From NCBI RefSeq assembly GCF_014698045.1, contig NZ_JACJSE010000055.1:1-23360 (forward strand): DNA of 23,360 nucleotides, read 5' to 3'. Both the position numbers and the translations under genes were made by a program. Origin of the DNA: Aulosira sp. FACHB-615 (lineage in GTDB: Bacteria > Cyanobacteriota > Cyanobacteriia > Cyanobacteriales > Nostocaceae). Below, in pieces: positions 23,303 to 23,360 of this stretch. Every line of letters begins with the position of its first letter. The stretch's first letter is position 1. The notes under the pieces were generated by a model. The model worked only from the letters and a program-made list of their open reading frames with translations, was not told where the DNA came from and searched no databases.

Positions 23303-23360
23303 ATGAAGTCATACTCTGTCGATCTTCGAGAAAAAATAGTTGCAGCACATCTTCAAAAAA
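23248..23360 (+). mobile_element. Left end of an IS630-type insertion sequence (continues past window)
   Basis: The break in the secreted-protein gene falls at a TA dinucleotide (23248-23249), the insertion site used by IS630/mariner elements. It is followed by a 55-bp non-coding end (TACAGCACTTGCGTCTGTTA onward) and a transposase start. The terminal repeat cannot be confirmed because the other end lies outside. Confidence 0.7.
23303..23360 (+). CDS. IS630-family transposase, N-terminal fragment
   Basis: ATG 23303 begins MKSYSVDLREKIVAAHLQ, the characteristic opening of IS630-type transposases of cyanobacteria, which leads into a helix-turn-helix DNA-binding domain; the DDE catalytic domain lies beyond the window. 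Only 19 codons are visible. It starts directly after the stop of the truncated secreted-protein frame. Confidence 0.8.
   Translation, partial: MKSYSVDLREKIVAAHLQK

Overview
The window looks like accessory DNA from a filamentous cyanobacterium of the Nostoc/Anabaena type. The evidence is many HIP1 octamers (GCGATCGC) in genes and spacers, Nostoc-style dispersed repeats and a MITE-like element, modest GC content, and typical cyanobacterial protein families (Calx-beta/RTX/CARDB giants, CHAT, caspase, TIGR04255). The sequence does not say whether this is chromosome or plasmid.

Region 1 (1-12416, minus strand) is one uninterrupted reading frame of at least 4138 codons that runs off the left edge. 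From N to C terminus it holds a zinc-protease-like domain, RTX calcium-binding repeats, a near-perfect 405-bp (135-residue) tandem array, more RTX, six or seven Calx-beta domains, CARDB, further beta domains, a Cys-rich/helical insert, Ig-like repeats, an SdrD_B domain, and the start of a subtilisin-type protease (Asp and His motifs visible; Ser beyond the edge). It is probably a secreted or surface-attached giant protease/adhesin.

Region 2 (12417-14968) starts with a long spacer containing small repeats. It is followed by a minus-strand ribbon-helix-helix protein and a plus-strand cluster of three small unknown genes. Two look-alike GCCAGCC/GGCTGGC hairpins precede the first and third of these genes.

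Region 3 (14969-16250) has a gene broken by a one-base frameshift, a striking 95-bp array with a strict 5-base period (YNNGT), an HNH endonuclease whose start codon lies inside that array, and a MITE-like element.

Region 4 (16252-18940) is a three-gene minus-strand operon led by a TIGR04255 protein, followed by a stretch with remains of a decayed minus-strand gene.

Region 5 (18957-22902) is the most interesting part. It is a plus-strand operon of an unknown 302-aa protein, a CHAT-domain protease, and an unknown helical protein. The CHAT stop codon is preceded by a dnaX-type slippery heptamer in A9, in the correct phase to fuse CHAT to the helical protein by a -1 shift. A caspase-family protease gene converges on it, overlaps its 3' end and seems to have lost its own C-terminus. 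Two clan CD proteases side by side, with HNH, TIGR04255 and mobile DNA nearby, suggest a defence or programmed-death island (inference).

Region 6 (22955-23360) is a secreted-protein gene cut by an IS630-type element whose transposase begins at the right edge.
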